Shown: positions 1 through 8,883 of the stretch, piece after piece
Layout: each line of letters opens with the position of its first letter
Numbering within the stretch: the stretch's first letter is position 1
Origin: Mycobacterium parmense
GTDB lineage: Bacteria; Actinomycetota; Actinomycetes; Mycobacteriales; Mycobacteriaceae
Reading direction: 5' to 3'
NCBI RefSeq assembly: GCF_010730575.1
Contig: NZ_AP022614.1
Coordinates: 5,580,001 to 5,644,000 of the forward strand
Length of the DNA stretch: 64,000 bases
Notes under the pieces: generated by a model
Databases searched by the model: none
What the model saw: the letters and a program-made list of their open reading frames with translations, nothing else
What the model was told of the DNA's origin: nothing
Position numbers and translations under genes: made by a program

Positions 1-612
1 GGAATGTGCCAGTACGATCAGCGCGATCCCAGCGGTGGGCAGTGCACTGAAGAGCACCCACGTAATCATCAGGCGTGCAAGCACTCCCGGCATTTCGCTA
101 GTCGGTGTTGCGGTCTTCATCGACGCCGCAATGATGGGGCGCAGGATCCGGTGAGTAATCAGGTATCCCATAGAGGCGGTGACGGCACCCCCGAACACAA
201 TGGCGGTACCAATTACCCACGCGGTGTCGCCACCCGCGCGGATGTTAACCAAAACAAACACTGCCCCGCTGGTGACCCAGATGCCGAACTGGACGACGGT
301 CTGGCGGGGGGCTATGCGCATGGCAGCGCGCTGTTGAGCATCCGTTGGTTCGGCGCCGTCAGCGAACCAACGGAAGGACGGAACCATGTTCAGGACGCCC
401 GCCACGGCACCGACGGTCGCTGAGATTGCGACCAGACCGCACAAAGCGATCAGGTTCCTGCGGGTGAACAGGGCGCCGGGGTTACCGCTGGTGTTTCGGG
501 TGAGCGAGACGATCACCAACGAAACTGCGCCGGCAGCCAGGATATGCGCGGACGTCAACGCAGCTGCATAGCTGGCTCCAAGCCGGATAGCTGCTTTGCG
601 CCTGCTGATCAT
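1..612 (-). CDS. Adenylate/guanylate cyclase-like membrane protein, N-terminal part (cut by window edge)
   Basis: The minus strand is open from 612 down to base 1 and encodes 204 residues rich in hydrophobic segments. I see membrane-like stretches near residues 10-30, 45-65, 100-120, 122-140 and at the truncated end. The segment around HRILRPII, followed by a region ending in another helix, resembles the N-terminal multi-helix module of the mycobacterial Rv1318c-Rv1320c cyclase family, where a HAMP and a catalytic cyclase domain follow. Those domains would lie beyond the left edge, so catalysis cannot be checked. The start is the ATG at 612 (MISRRKAAIRLG); the frame stays open further upstream, so an alternative start is possible. 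It is divergent from mmsA. Confidence 0.65.
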   Translation of the reverse strand, partial: MISRRKAAIRLGASYAAALTSAHILAAGAVSLVIVSLTRNTSGNPGALFTRRNLIALCGLVAISATVGAVAGVLNMVPSFRWFADGAEPTDAQQRAAMRIAPRQTVVQFGIWVTSGAVFVLVNIRAGGDTAWVIGTAIVFGGAVTASMGYLITHRILRPIIAASMKTATPTSEMPGVLARLMITWVLFSALPTAGIALIVLAHS

Positions 613-984
613 TGGCCTCAGTTCCGGGCTTGCCAGGTCGATATGGATCGGCTCGGACCTTTTGCGTGACGCGCGAATGCGACCGCGACGGCAGGCGGTA
701 TCGGCGGTCTCGGTCCGTGGTCTGCCGTCCGGGTGCGACTTTGTCGATGCCGCTGACTCGTTATCGAGCTGTCCCGAAGCGAGGCGCGGCAACCGAGGAT
801 CATTATATGGTGCCCTTAGTAGACCATGACTTTTGCTTTACGCATTGATGCCTATTATAAACAGCATCAGACACTCTACTTCTGCGAAGGTGCAACTTGC
901 GCAAAGCGCCAGAAGCGAGCGTCCGTGACGCCGGGAGTGGTCGCGACGCCGCAAGCCCGCAAACCTAAGGCCAGGACAGACTGA
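613..984. other. Divergent intergenic region, cyclase-like gene / mmsA
   Basis: This 372-base gap separates two divergent genes and should hold both promoters. The stretch around 835-875 is locally AT-rich and contains an inverted repeat TGATGC (846-851) and GCATCA (864-869) whose spacer includes CTATTATAA. This is a candidate operator or promoter core about 115 bases before the mmsA start. I see no convincing coding frame on either strand. Confidence 0.4.
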
Positions 985-2514
985 ATGAATGCGCAGACAA
1001 CGCTGATTCCGCACTTCATCGACGGCCGGCGCACGCCTGGCCGGTCCGCTCGCGCGGTCGACGTGCGCAATCCAAGCACCGGTCGGGTGCGGGCCCGGGT
1101 ACCCATGGCTTCGGCCGCAGAGGTCGGCGAGGCCGTGGTGAGCGCGATCGAAGCGCAGAAGGAATGGGCCGCCTTCAATCCGCAGCGCCGGGCGCGGGTG
1201 ATGATGCGATTCGTCGATCTGGTCAGCAAGGAAACGGACGAACTCGCCGAACTGCTCTCGCTGGAACACGGCAAGACGGTCGCCGATTCGCGCGGTGATA
1301 TCCAACGTGGCATCGAGGTCATCGAGTTCACCATCGGTATCCCGCACCTGCTCAAGGGTGAGCACACTGAAGGCGCGGGGGGCGGCATCGACGTTTATTC
1401 ACTGCGCCAACCGCTAGGCGTAGTCGCTGGCATCACACCCTTCAACTTCCCGGCGATGATCCCACTGTGGAAGGTGGGCCCCGCGCTCGCGTGCGGCAAC
1501 GCATTTGTCCTCAAGCCCAGCGAACGGGACCCGTCCGTTCCGGTGAGGCTGGCGGAGCTTTTCGTCGAAGCAGGCCTGCCCAAGGGCGTCTTCCAGGTGG
1601 TACATGGCGACAAGGAGGCCGTCGACGCCATCGTGAGCCACGAGGGCATCCAGGCGGTCGGATTCGTCGGCAGCTCCGACATCGCCGGGTACATCTACTC
1701 GACCGCCGCCGCCAACGGTAAGCGCGCACAGTGCTTCGGCGGAGCCAAGAATCACATGATCGTGATGCCCGACGCCGACCTCGACCAGGCTGTCGACGCG
1801 CTCATCGGCGCGGGTTACGGCAGCGCGGGCGAACGGTGTATGGCCATCAGCGTCGCAGTCCCGGTCGGCGAACAGACCGCAAATCGTTTGCGCGCCAGGC
1901 TCGTCGAACGGATCAGCAATCTGCGAGTCGGCCACAGCCTCGATCCGAAGGCCGACTACGGGCCACTGATCACGTCGGCGGCACTAGCGCGGGTGAAGGA
2001 CTACATCAGCCAGGGCATCGAGGCAGGCGCCGAAGCCGTCGTCGATGGTCGCGAACGCGCCAGCGACGAAATGACTTTCGATGGCGCCAGCCTGGCAGCC
2101 GGCTACTTCATCGGACCCACGCTGTTCGACCATGTCACCACCGACATGTCGATCTATACCGACGAAATCTTCGGTCCGGTGCTCTGCATCGTTCGGGCCA
2201 ACGACTACGAGGCGGCGCTCGCGCTGCCCTCCGAGCACCAGTACGGCAACGGCGCGGCGATCTTCACCCGGGACGGCGACACCGCACGCGACTTCACCTC
2301 CCGGGTTCAAGTCGGCATGGTCGGTGTGAACGTGCCGATCCCGGTTCCGGTGGCCTATCACACCTTTGGCGGTTGGAAGCGGTCCGGCTTCGGCGATCTC
2401 AACCAGCACGGGCCCGCGTCGATCCAGTTCTACACGAAGGTCAAGACCGTCACCCAGCGGTGGCCGTCGGGCATCAAGGACGGTGCCGAGTTCAGCATCC
2501 CGACCATGAAATAG
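985..2514 (+). CDS. mmsA: Methylmalonate-semialdehyde dehydrogenase (CoA-acylating)
   Basis: This 509-residue aldehyde dehydrogenase matches the MmsA branch. It should convert (methyl)malonate semialdehyde plus CoA and NAD+ to propionyl-CoA or acetyl-CoA and CO2 in the cytoplasm. Visible motifs are TPFNFPAMIPLW (about residues 150-165), GFVGSSDIAGYIY (about 230) and the catalytic cysteine in GERCMAISV, which is diagnostic for MmsA. The C-terminus keeps the FGGWKRSGFGD motif. The ATG at 985 is used. It is the first gene of a plus-strand run to 8251, and the C3 acid semialdehyde chemistry fits terminal steps of branched-chain degradation. Confidence 0.92.
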   Translation: MNAQTTLIPHFIDGRRTPGRSARAVDVRNPSTGRVRARVPMASAAEVGEAVVSAIEAQKEWAAFNPQRRARVMMRFVDLVSKETDELAELLSLEHGKTVADSRGDIQRGIEVIEFTIGIPHLLKGEHTEGAGGGIDVYSLRQPLGVVAGITPFNFPAMIPLWKVGPALACGNAFVLKPSERDPSVPVRLAELFVEAGLPKGVFQVVHGDKEAVDAIVSHEGIQAVGFVGSSDIAGYIYSTAAANGKRAQCFGGAKNHMIVMPDADLDQAVDALIGAGYGSAGERCMAISVAVPVGEQTANRLRARLVERISNLRVGHSLDPKADYGPLITSAALARVKDYISQGIEAGAEAVVDGRERASDEMTFDGASLAAGYFIGPTLFDHVTTDMSIYTDEIFGPVLCIVRANDYEAALALPSEHQYGNGAAIFTRDGDTARDFTSRVQVGMVGVNVPIPVPVAYHTFGGWKRSGFGDLNQHGPASIQFYTKVKTVTQRWPSGIKDGAEFSIPTMK

Positions 2515-2583
2515 TCGAGCCCGCGTCGGGCAACCACTTTGGCACCGTCCCAGCAGCCTTCACACTCCAATACAGGAGCGGCA

Positions 2584-3474
2584 GTGAGCGAACCAGTCAT
2601 CATCGAGGCCGCGATCAACGGCGCGACACCGAAAAGCGTAAATCCGAACGTGCCGGTGACCGAAGACGAGATCGTTGCCGACGCGCTGGCCTGCTTTGAA
2701 GCCGGGGCCGCGATCGTTCACCAGCACATATCGAACTTCAACCTTTCCGGCGACGAGGCGGCCGAGGTGTATCTCGGTATCTGGCGACAGGTGCTGGCCG
2801 AGCGGCCCGATGCGTTGTGGTATCCCACAATCAATCTCGGGCCACCGGCTCAGTGGTACGACCACATTCGGCCCCTGGCGGAGTCCGGGCTGCTCCGGAT
2901 GGGCGTCAGCGACCCGGGATCGGTCAACATGGGAGTCTCGGTGGACGGCCTGCCCGCCGGTTCGTTCGTGTACACCAACACCTTCGACGATGTCGCCCAT
3001 CAGCTGGAGCTCTGCCGCACCCACCGGCTGGGCCCGAGCTTAGCCATCTACGAACCAGGCTTCCTGCGCACGGTCTTGGCTTACCGCCGCAGCGGACAGC
3101 TTCCGCCCGGCTCGTTCATCAAGCTCTACTTCAGCTCCGAGCGCGGTCTGAGCGGAACGGCATTCGGGTTGCCGCCCAGCCCCGCGGCTCTCGCGGCCTA
3201 TGTCGAGCTTCTCGACGGCACCGGTCTGCCTTGGGCGGCTTCGGCAGTTGGTGATGACCTCGTTCGCAGCGAACTGTGCCGCGCTGCACTCGACGCCGGT
3301 GGCCACCTGCACGTCGGGCTGGAGTTCTATGCCGGCGAGCGCGCGCCCACCAATGTCGAGCTGGTGGCCGAGGCCGTCGTGGCCACCGCCGCAGCTGGCC
3401 GGGAGGTGGCCACCGGCGCCGAAGCCGCCGCACTGCTCGGCCTGGTGCGCACCATGGAATCTATGCCCCGCTAA
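2584..3474 (+). CDS. BKACE-type beta-keto acid cleavage enzyme (DUF849 family)
   Basis: The product is 296 residues if it starts at the GTG at 2584, which follows the Shine-Dalgarno-like AGGAG at 2574-2578; an in-frame ATG at 2539 has poorer support. The N-terminus IEAAINGATP and the VHQHISNF metal-binding pair (HxH) are typical of BKACE enzymes, which condense a beta-keto acid with acetyl-CoA and release acetoacetate plus a new acyl-CoA. A second conserved segment, GGHLHVGLE, carries a likely metal-ligand Glu. KLYFSSERG lies in the middle. The true beta-keto acid cannot be read from sequence. It sits between mmsA and an amidohydrolase in one apparent operon. Confidence 0.85.
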   Translation: MSEPVIIEAAINGATPKSVNPNVPVTEDEIVADALACFEAGAAIVHQHISNFNLSGDEAAEVYLGIWRQVLAERPDALWYPTINLGPPAQWYDHIRPLAESGLLRMGVSDPGSVNMGVSVDGLPAGSFVYTNTFDDVAHQLELCRTHRLGPSLAIYEPGFLRTVLAYRRSGQLPPGSFIKLYFSSERGLSGTAFGLPPSPAALAAYVELLDGTGLPWAASAVGDDLVRSELCRAALDAGGHLHVGLEFYAGERAPTNVELVAEAVVATAAAGREVATGAEAAALLGLVRTMESMPR

Positions 3475-3528
3475 ACCACTCGGATTCGAAAATCTATTGT
3501 GAAACGACTACAAGAAAGAGCCAGTTAA

Positions 3529-5271
3529 ATGAGCTACGACCTCGTGATCCGTGACGGCACGATCGTCGACGGCTTGGGGGGAGCGCCGTATCGGGGCGAC
3601 GTTGCGGTGGGTGGCGGTGTCATCGCGGCCGTCGGGTCCATCGATGGTGCGGGCAGGCGTGAAATTGAGGCGGCAGGCCTACTGGTCACGCCGGGGTTCA
3701 TCGACCTGCACACCCATTACGACGGCCAGGCGATCTGGTCGGATCGGCTCAACCCGTCGTCCTCGCACGGTGTGACCACCGCGGTGATAGGTAACTGCGG
3801 GGTGGGGTTCGCTCCGTGCCGACCGGCCGATCATGACGTGCTCGTCGACGTTATGGCCGGTGTCGAAGACATTCCTGGCGTGGTCATGGTTGAGGGGCTG
3901 GCATGGGATTGGGAGACGTTCCCGCAATTCCTGGACCGGCTCGAAGCGGGTCGGCGTGACATTGATGTGGCGGCTTTTCTGCCGCATTCGCCGTTGCGGG
4001 TCTACGTGATGGGGCAGCGCGGCGCCGACCGCGAACCAGCGACCGCTCACGACCTGACCGAGATGCGCAAGCTGGCTACCGAGGCCGTGCGGGCCGGAGC
4101 ATTGGGCTTTGCCTCGTCACGGTTGGCTACCCACCGTACCGACGGCGGTCAGCAGATCCCGAGCTACGACGCCGGCGAGAACGAGATTCTCGAGATCGCG
4201 CGGGGGATAGCCGACGGCGGTGGGGGGTTGATCCAGTTCGTCCCGGACATCCCGGTCGCCGGCTACGAATCGGTGCTACAGACGGTGTTTGACGCCGCCG
4301 GCATCGCCGGTCTTCCGGTGACGTTCACGCTTCTCGTCGGCAATGCGGGTGATCCCCTATGGGAGAAGGCAATCGCTATGGTGGAGAAGGCCAATCGTGG
4401 CGGCGGGGACGTCACCGCGCAAGTCTTCCCCCGGCCAATCGGGTTGATGCTGGGTCTGGAGTTGACGATAAACCCGTTCACGTTGTGTCCCGCCTATGGC
4501 CACATCGCTGATCTTCCGCTGGCCGAACGCGTCGCGCAGATGCGCAAACCCGATGTGCGCGCGAAGATCCTGGCCGACCGACCCACCGACGCCGCATCCA
4601 ATCCGTTGTTCCACTTGGGGCAGGCGTGGGAATGGATCTTTCCCATCGACGACCGCGCCATCTACGAGCCCGACCGCACCGAGAGCATCCTGGCCAGGGC
4701 ACGGGCCCGGGGTGTCTCACCGGTGGAGGAGGCCTACGATCGTCTGCTCGATGATGATGGCCACGCCATGCTGCTGGGCGCCATGGCTAACTTCACCGAC
4801 AACTCCCTGGACACTGTCGGCAAGCTGATGCGTCGTGACGATGTGGTGCTCGGTTTGGGTGACGGTGGCGCGCATTACGGGATGATCTGCGACTCAAGCT
4901 ATCCGACCTACGTGCTGACCCATTGGGCCCGCGACCGGGACGCGGGTCGACTGTCGGTCGCCGAGGCGGTTCGTAAATTGACCTCGATACCGGCCAAAGT
5001 AGCCGGATTGCTCGACCGTGGCCGTATAGACATCGGCTATAAAGCCGACCTCAACATCATCGACCACACCGCGCTGCGATTACACAAGCCAGTGGTCACC
5101 CTCGACCTGCCTGCGGGAGGACGCAGACTGGACCAGACGGCAAATGGCTATGTCGCGACCATCGTCTCGGGCCAGGTGATCGCCGAGCACGACGTGCCCA
5201 ATGATGCCAGGCCCGGCCGACTTGTCCGCGGCCGCCGGCCCGCACCGGCCGGATTGCGCGAGCGCGGATGA
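3529..5271 (+). CDS. N-acyl-D-amino-acid deacylase-like amidohydrolase
   Basis: This 580-residue protein belongs to the D-aminoacylase branch of the amidohydrolase superfamily. The N-terminal beta-sandwich strand is YDLVIRDGTIVDG, followed by the metal motif GFIDLHTHYDGQ at about residues 57-68 and GNCGVGFAPC at about 87-97. A late GDGGAHYGMICD segment (about 443-454) matches the family's conserved active-site Asp region. Members cleave N-acyl amino acids or related amides; this suggests, but does not prove, deconjugation of an amide-linked substrate. The ATG at 3529 follows an AAGAAAGAG purine stretch. Its stop overlaps the ATG of the next gene, so the two are probably translationally coupled. 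Confidence 0.82.
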   Translation: MSYDLVIRDGTIVDGLGGAPYRGDVAVGGGVIAAVGSIDGAGRREIEAAGLLVTPGFIDLHTHYDGQAIWSDRLNPSSSHGVTTAVIGNCGVGFAPCRPADHDVLVDVMAGVEDIPGVVMVEGLAWDWETFPQFLDRLEAGRRDIDVAAFLPHSPLRVYVMGQRGADREPATAHDLTEMRKLATEAVRAGALGFASSRLATHRTDGGQQIPSYDAGENEILEIARGIADGGGGLIQFVPDIPVAGYESVLQTVFDAAGIAGLPVTFTLLVGNAGDPLWEKAIAMVEKANRGGGDVTAQVFPRPIGLMLGLELTINPFTLCPAYGHIADLPLAERVAQMRKPDVRAKILADRPTDAASNPLFHLGQAWEWIFPIDDRAIYEPDRTESILARARARGVSPVEEAYDRLLDDDGHAMLLGAMANFTDNSLDTVGKLMRRDDVVLGLGDGGAHYGMICDSSYPTYVLTHWARDRDAGRLSVAEAVRKLTSIPAKVAGLLDRGRIDIGYKADLNIIDHTALRLHKPVVTLDLPAGGRRLDQTANGYVATIVSGQVIAEHDVPNDARPGRLVRGRRPAPAGLRERG

Positions 5272-6326
5272 TGGAGGCCACGGCCCTGGAGTCAGTGGAC
5301 GACCTCACCCCGGAGTGGATGACAGCCGTCCTTGCGCAGAACGGCATCGCCGCCCACGTGGGTCGCGTATTGACCGTGCCGGTCGGCAACGGACAAATGG
5401 GTTCGTGTCATCGGCTATTCATTGAATACGGCACCGGCGGTGGACCGGAGCGGCTGATCGTGAAGCTGCCGGCCACCGATGCGGCAAGTCGCGCCGCGGG
5501 CCGGCTCGGCTACCGGTGCGAGACGACTTTTTACCGCACGGTCGCTGATCGGCTACACCTCGACATCCCACGGTGTTACTTCGCCGCGATGACTGAGTGC
5601 GGGGATGGATTCACGCTCGTGCTGGAGGACCTCGCACCCGCGCAGCCCGGCGATCAGATCGCCGGTTGCTCTGTGGATCAAGCTCGTGCGGGCGCAGTCA
5701 ACGTCGCTGGATTGCACGCGCCGACATGGAACGACCCGTCGCTTCGCGAACTCGACTGGCTGATACCAGATCTCGCGGCGTCGCCCGAGGTCGCTGCCGC
5801 GTTCCTCGTGGATGCCACCAAGCAGTTCCTGGACCGCTATCAGGTGACCCCGGACACCGCGGCGACACTGCGTGGTTTCGCTGATCGATTCGTGGACTGG
5901 GCAACTGGGCGACCCGAGCCGTTCGCCATGCTGCACAGCGACTACCGGCTGGATAACCTGCTCTTCGGCGAACCCGATTCCCCCCGCCCGGTGGTCGCCG
6001 TCGACTGGCAGGTCGTCACTGTCGGTTGCCCGCTGCGCGATGTTGCCTTCCTTGTCGCGACTGGTCTGTCGACGGAAAGCCGTCGTGCCGGCGAGAAGGG
6101 GATCGTCGAGGCTTACCACCATCGCCTCGTGGCGCTCGGAGTCAACGGCTACGGCGCCGAACAATGTTGGGAGGACTACCGGTACGGGTTGTTTCAAGGC
6201 CCACTCATCACAGTGTTGGGCGCGTTCGTCGCCCAGCCCACCGCGCGGGGCCACCGGATGTTCCCCGTCATGGCCGAGCGGTCGTCGACGGCGATCCGCG
6301 ATCTAGATGCGATGTCTCTGCTGTGA
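5268..6326 (+). CDS. APH-fold phosphotransferase (aminoglycoside phosphotransferase / ecdysteroid-kinase-like)
   Basis: This 352-residue kinase-fold protein has the catalytic loop HSDYRLDNLLF (about residues 222-232; Brenner motif HxDxxxxN) and the metal-binding VAVDWQ in the DFG position (about 243-248). An ATP-site Lys is likely in LIVKLP. Proteins of this kind occur in mycobacterial lipid and acyl-CoA gene clusters and phosphorylate small hydroxyl-bearing molecules; a role in antibiotic resistance is not implied here. The ATG at 5268 overlaps the upstream stop (ATGATG; the second ATG at 5271 is in a different frame). Its own stop overlaps the GTG of the next gene. Confidence 0.8.
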   Translation: MMEATALESVDDLTPEWMTAVLAQNGIAAHVGRVLTVPVGNGQMGSCHRLFIEYGTGGGPERLIVKLPATDAASRAAGRLGYRCETTFYRTVADRLHLDIPRCYFAAMTECGDGFTLVLEDLAPAQPGDQIAGCSVDQARAGAVNVAGLHAPTWNDPSLRELDWLIPDLAASPEVAAAFLVDATKQFLDRYQVTPDTAATLRGFADRFVDWATGRPEPFAMLHSDYRLDNLLFGEPDSPRPVVAVDWQVVTVGCPLRDVAFLVATGLSTESRRAGEKGIVEAYHHRLVALGVNGYGAEQCWEDYRYGLFQGPLITVLGAFVAQPTARGHRMFPVMAERSSTAIRDLDAMSLL

Positions 6327-7108
6327 CGGCGTCCGGGATTGGGATTGAGCGCTTCCGTGGCCGAGTCGCGATCGTGACCGGAGGGACCACAGGAATCGGG
6401 CGCGGTATCGTCGAACGCCTCGTCAGCGAAGGGGCTTCGGTCGTCACCTGTGCACGTCATGCGCCGGAAGCCGCATTGCCCGACGGAGCGACTTTTGTTC
6501 CCGCGGACATCACCGACGAGGAGTCGATATCTGGCGTCATCGATGCGGCAGTGGACCGCTACGGGCGGCTTGACGTGGTCGTCGCGAATGCCGGCGGTGC
6601 CAACATCGGGCCCTGGCCCGACGAACCCGTCGAGCAATGGCGGGAGCTCGTCGACATCAACCTGCATGGGACGATGCTCACGTGTCGGACAGCGTGGCCG
6701 CATCTGGTGTCAACAAAGGGAAATATCGTTGTCATCTCGTCGCTTTCGGCGTGGATGGGTGTCGGCGCGCACGAATTGGAACGGATGGACGGCTTTCAGC
6801 CCTCAGCCGCGTACCAGGCAAGCAAGGCCGGGATCGAGGGACTCGCAAAGCATCTCGCAGGCCGTGGCGGCGAGCATGGCCTGCGAGTCAACGTCGTGCG
6901 TCCGGGGCGCATCCTGACCGACAAGTGGCAAGGTCTCCTCGGCGTGGATGGCCTTTTCTGGTCGCATTATCGCAACATTCAATTACTCAAGCGCCACGGC
7001 CGCGCTGAGGACGTCGCAGCTGCCGTGGCGTTCTTGGCTTCCGACGAAGCAGCGTTCATTACCGCCGCAGTCCTCGACGTCGACGGCGGCGCAGTCGCCA
7101 AACTCTAG
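6323..7108 (+). CDS. SDR family oxidoreductase
   Basis: This is a 261-residue classical short-chain dehydrogenase. It has the cofactor motif TGGTTGIGRG near residue 18, NAGG, the catalytic Ser in VISSLS, the catalytic AAYQASK (YxxxK) and the C-terminal LDVDGG strand. The GTG at 6323 overlaps the stop of the upstream kinase gene (GTGA), and the Rossmann motif follows at the expected distance; the frame is open further upstream but that part is antisense-like noise inside the kinase gene. It probably oxidises a hydroxyl of an operon intermediate. Substrate unknown. Confidence 0.88.
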   Translation: MTASGIGIERFRGRVAIVTGGTTGIGRGIVERLVSEGASVVTCARHAPEAALPDGATFVPADITDEESISGVIDAAVDRYGRLDVVVANAGGANIGPWPDEPVEQWRELVDINLHGTMLTCRTAWPHLVSTKGNIVVISSLSAWMGVGAHELERMDGFQPSAAYQASKAGIEGLAKHLAGRGGEHGLRVNVVRPGRILTDKWQGLLGVDGLFWSHYRNIQLLKRHGRAEDVAAAVAFLASDEAAFITAAVLDVDGGAVAKL

Positions 7109-7123
7109 CCACCTGGAGGAACC

Positions 7124-8251
7124 GTGTTAAGCCCGTTCGACGACTTCCCGATCCACCCCTCGGCCGATCCGATCGCCCACCCCGCCACGGGCGATTTCAA
7201 TCATTACGACCGGTACTGGTTCAACGGACATCAACGTGATGCAGCGTTCTACTTCGGTGCGGCGATGGGTCATTACCCGGTGCGCGGCGTGATCGACGCC
7301 GCATTCAGCATCGTGCGCGACGAAGTGGAGCACTCGATCTTCGCCTCCGGCGCGATGCCGACCGACCGGTCCACCACCATCGGGCCTATTCGCGTCGACG
7401 TGGTCGACCCGATGCGCAGCATCCGCTACGTCGTCGAGCCCAATGAGCATGGCATTACATGCGATCTGCTCTTCCGTGCCACCACTGTTGCCATCGAGGA
7501 ACCCCGCCAACAGCGCCGCACGCCCGAGGGAATCCTGCTCACCGATCACACACGTCTGACCCAGTGGGGCACCTGGGAAGGCACCGTCACCGTAGATGGC
7601 GACGAGCTGGAAATCGACCCCGTCGAGGTCTCGGGCACGCGGGATCGCTCGTGGGGTGTTCGCCCGATTGGCGAACAGGTTCAAGTAATTCGAGAACCCA
7701 TGCCGTTCCAGGTGTTCTGGCTCTGGGCGCCACTGCATTTCGGCGACCGCTTCACTCACCTGGCTGTGCACGAGCACGAAGACGGCAGACGGTGGCTCGA
7801 GACCGCGCTGGTCATCGATCCCATTCCCGACGGCGCACCCGCATGGAGTATCGCCGGCGTCCGCGAATGTCACGACATCCGCTACGAACTCGACTGGGAG
7901 CCCGGGCGCCGAGAAATCAAACGCGCGCGACTGTGGTTCGATCACCCCGATGAGGGCGAAGTCCTCGTCGAAGTCGAAAAGAAGTTCACCTTCCGCATGC
8001 GCGGAATCGGCTATTGGCACCCGCACTGGGGTCACGGAACCATCCACGGCCCGCTCGAGACGGGGCGCGAGTCAATCAGGTTGGACGACTTTGATCCCAC
8101 CGACTTCGCCTCGATACATCTCCAAAACCTCGTAACCGCAACGATGGGTGATCGCCGCGGCATTGGCGTCGTCGAACAGATCGCCATCGGACCTCATCGA
8201 CCGAGCGGTTTGACCGGCCTGCTGGACGGACATCGACTTGCGAACCCCTAG
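7124..8251 (+). CDS. Conserved protein of unknown function (DUF7064/7065-like)
   Basis: This 375-residue soluble protein starts at a GTG preceded by a strong CTGGAGGA ribosome site at 7113-7120. I see no signal peptide or membrane helix. It is rich in Trp, His and acidic residues, with recurring beta-strand-like segments such as DRSWGVRPIG and FGDRFTHLAVHEHEDG. This pattern reminds me of the large mycobacterial protein family that often sits beside APH-fold kinases and acyl-CoA enzymes, but I cannot assign a reaction. It ends the plus-strand run that starts with mmsA, 15 bases after the SDR gene, so it is probably co-transcribed. Confidence 0.72.
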   Translation: MLSPFDDFPIHPSADPIAHPATGDFNHYDRYWFNGHQRDAAFYFGAAMGHYPVRGVIDAAFSIVRDEVEHSIFASGAMPTDRSTTIGPIRVDVVDPMRSIRYVVEPNEHGITCDLLFRATTVAIEEPRQQRRTPEGILLTDHTRLTQWGTWEGTVTVDGDELEIDPVEVSGTRDRSWGVRPIGEQVQVIREPMPFQVFWLWAPLHFGDRFTHLAVHEHEDGRRWLETALVIDPIPDGAPAWSIAGVRECHDIRYELDWEPGRREIKRARLWFDHPDEGEVLVEVEKKFTFRMRGIGYWHPHWGHGTIHGPLETGRESIRLDDFDPTDFASIHLQNLVTATMGDRRGIGVVEQIAIGPHRPSGLTGLLDGHRLANP

Positions 8252-8883
8252 CGGCGGTCGGTGCCGGCGATGAAGCAGGCGATGGCGGGATGGCGCCCGG
8301 CGACGGCGACGGCGGTTGCGCCCCAGGGTGTGATCCGGATGTCGTCAGCGCATGACCCGGCGGACGTCAGTCCTGTGGTAGCCCCAGGCCGGGAGAGTTT
8401 TCGCAACGCTTCTGCGGCGGTGGTCGGCCGCAACGGGGTGATATCCTCCTGCCCTTGGTTGTGCGGGTGTTTTCGTGGGCTTCCCCCGGTGATAACACGG
8501 GCGACGCGCCCGCGTCGCAGACAGCGAGCATCTCCGTAAATCGGCGCGGGTTCCCCGGTGGTTCGGCGCCACCAGGAGGGCGGTCGCGGATGGTGCTTAC
8601 TCGGGATGTCAGACCGCTGGACATGTGGAATCGGAAAACGCTAACTGTTTTAATGTTAAACCCTAGACGCCGCCGAGCGTCATGGGTAGCCTACATCCCA
8701 TGGTCGGGCTGAGTCCGGTCGTATATCGACCAGATCCACTCGGCCCAATGCCCGCTCGCGGCGGCAGCCGGCGAGTTCGAACGACCTTGGGCCGAGATGC
8801 CCGCGGCCAACGCAGTACTTGATAGCACCACCTCCGCCGCACCGTACCGTCCGCCACCGCGCGTAGTTGATGAGGACTTGGAC
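8252..8883. other. 632-base stretch without a convincing gene; palindromes
   Basis: The minus strand is open from about 8640 to 8248 (ending near GRHPAIACFIAGTDRR) but has odd composition, no clear start and no family I recognise; it may be a gene remnant or chance. Structural features are a perfect hairpin GCGACGCG / CGCGTCGC at 8501-8508 and 8511-8518, and an AT-rich inverted repeat TTTAATGTTAAA at 8649-8660 lying about 220 bases before the CAP-domain gene. The second is a plausible operator or promoter element. Confidence 0.35.

Noticed and set aside
1..423. A plus-strand open frame at the left edge
   Set aside because: The minus-strand frame has hydrophobic helices and cyclase-family similarity; the plus frame is polar with no motif.
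5268..6326. An antibiotic-resistance aminoglycoside phosphotransferase
   Set aside because: The fold motif is shared, but the operon context of acyl-CoA and keto-acid enzymes points to a metabolic kinase.
8248..8640. An open minus-strand frame next to the operon end at 8251
   Set aside because: It has no clear start, unusual composition and no family similarity that I can name, so I left it as part of a gene-poor stretch.
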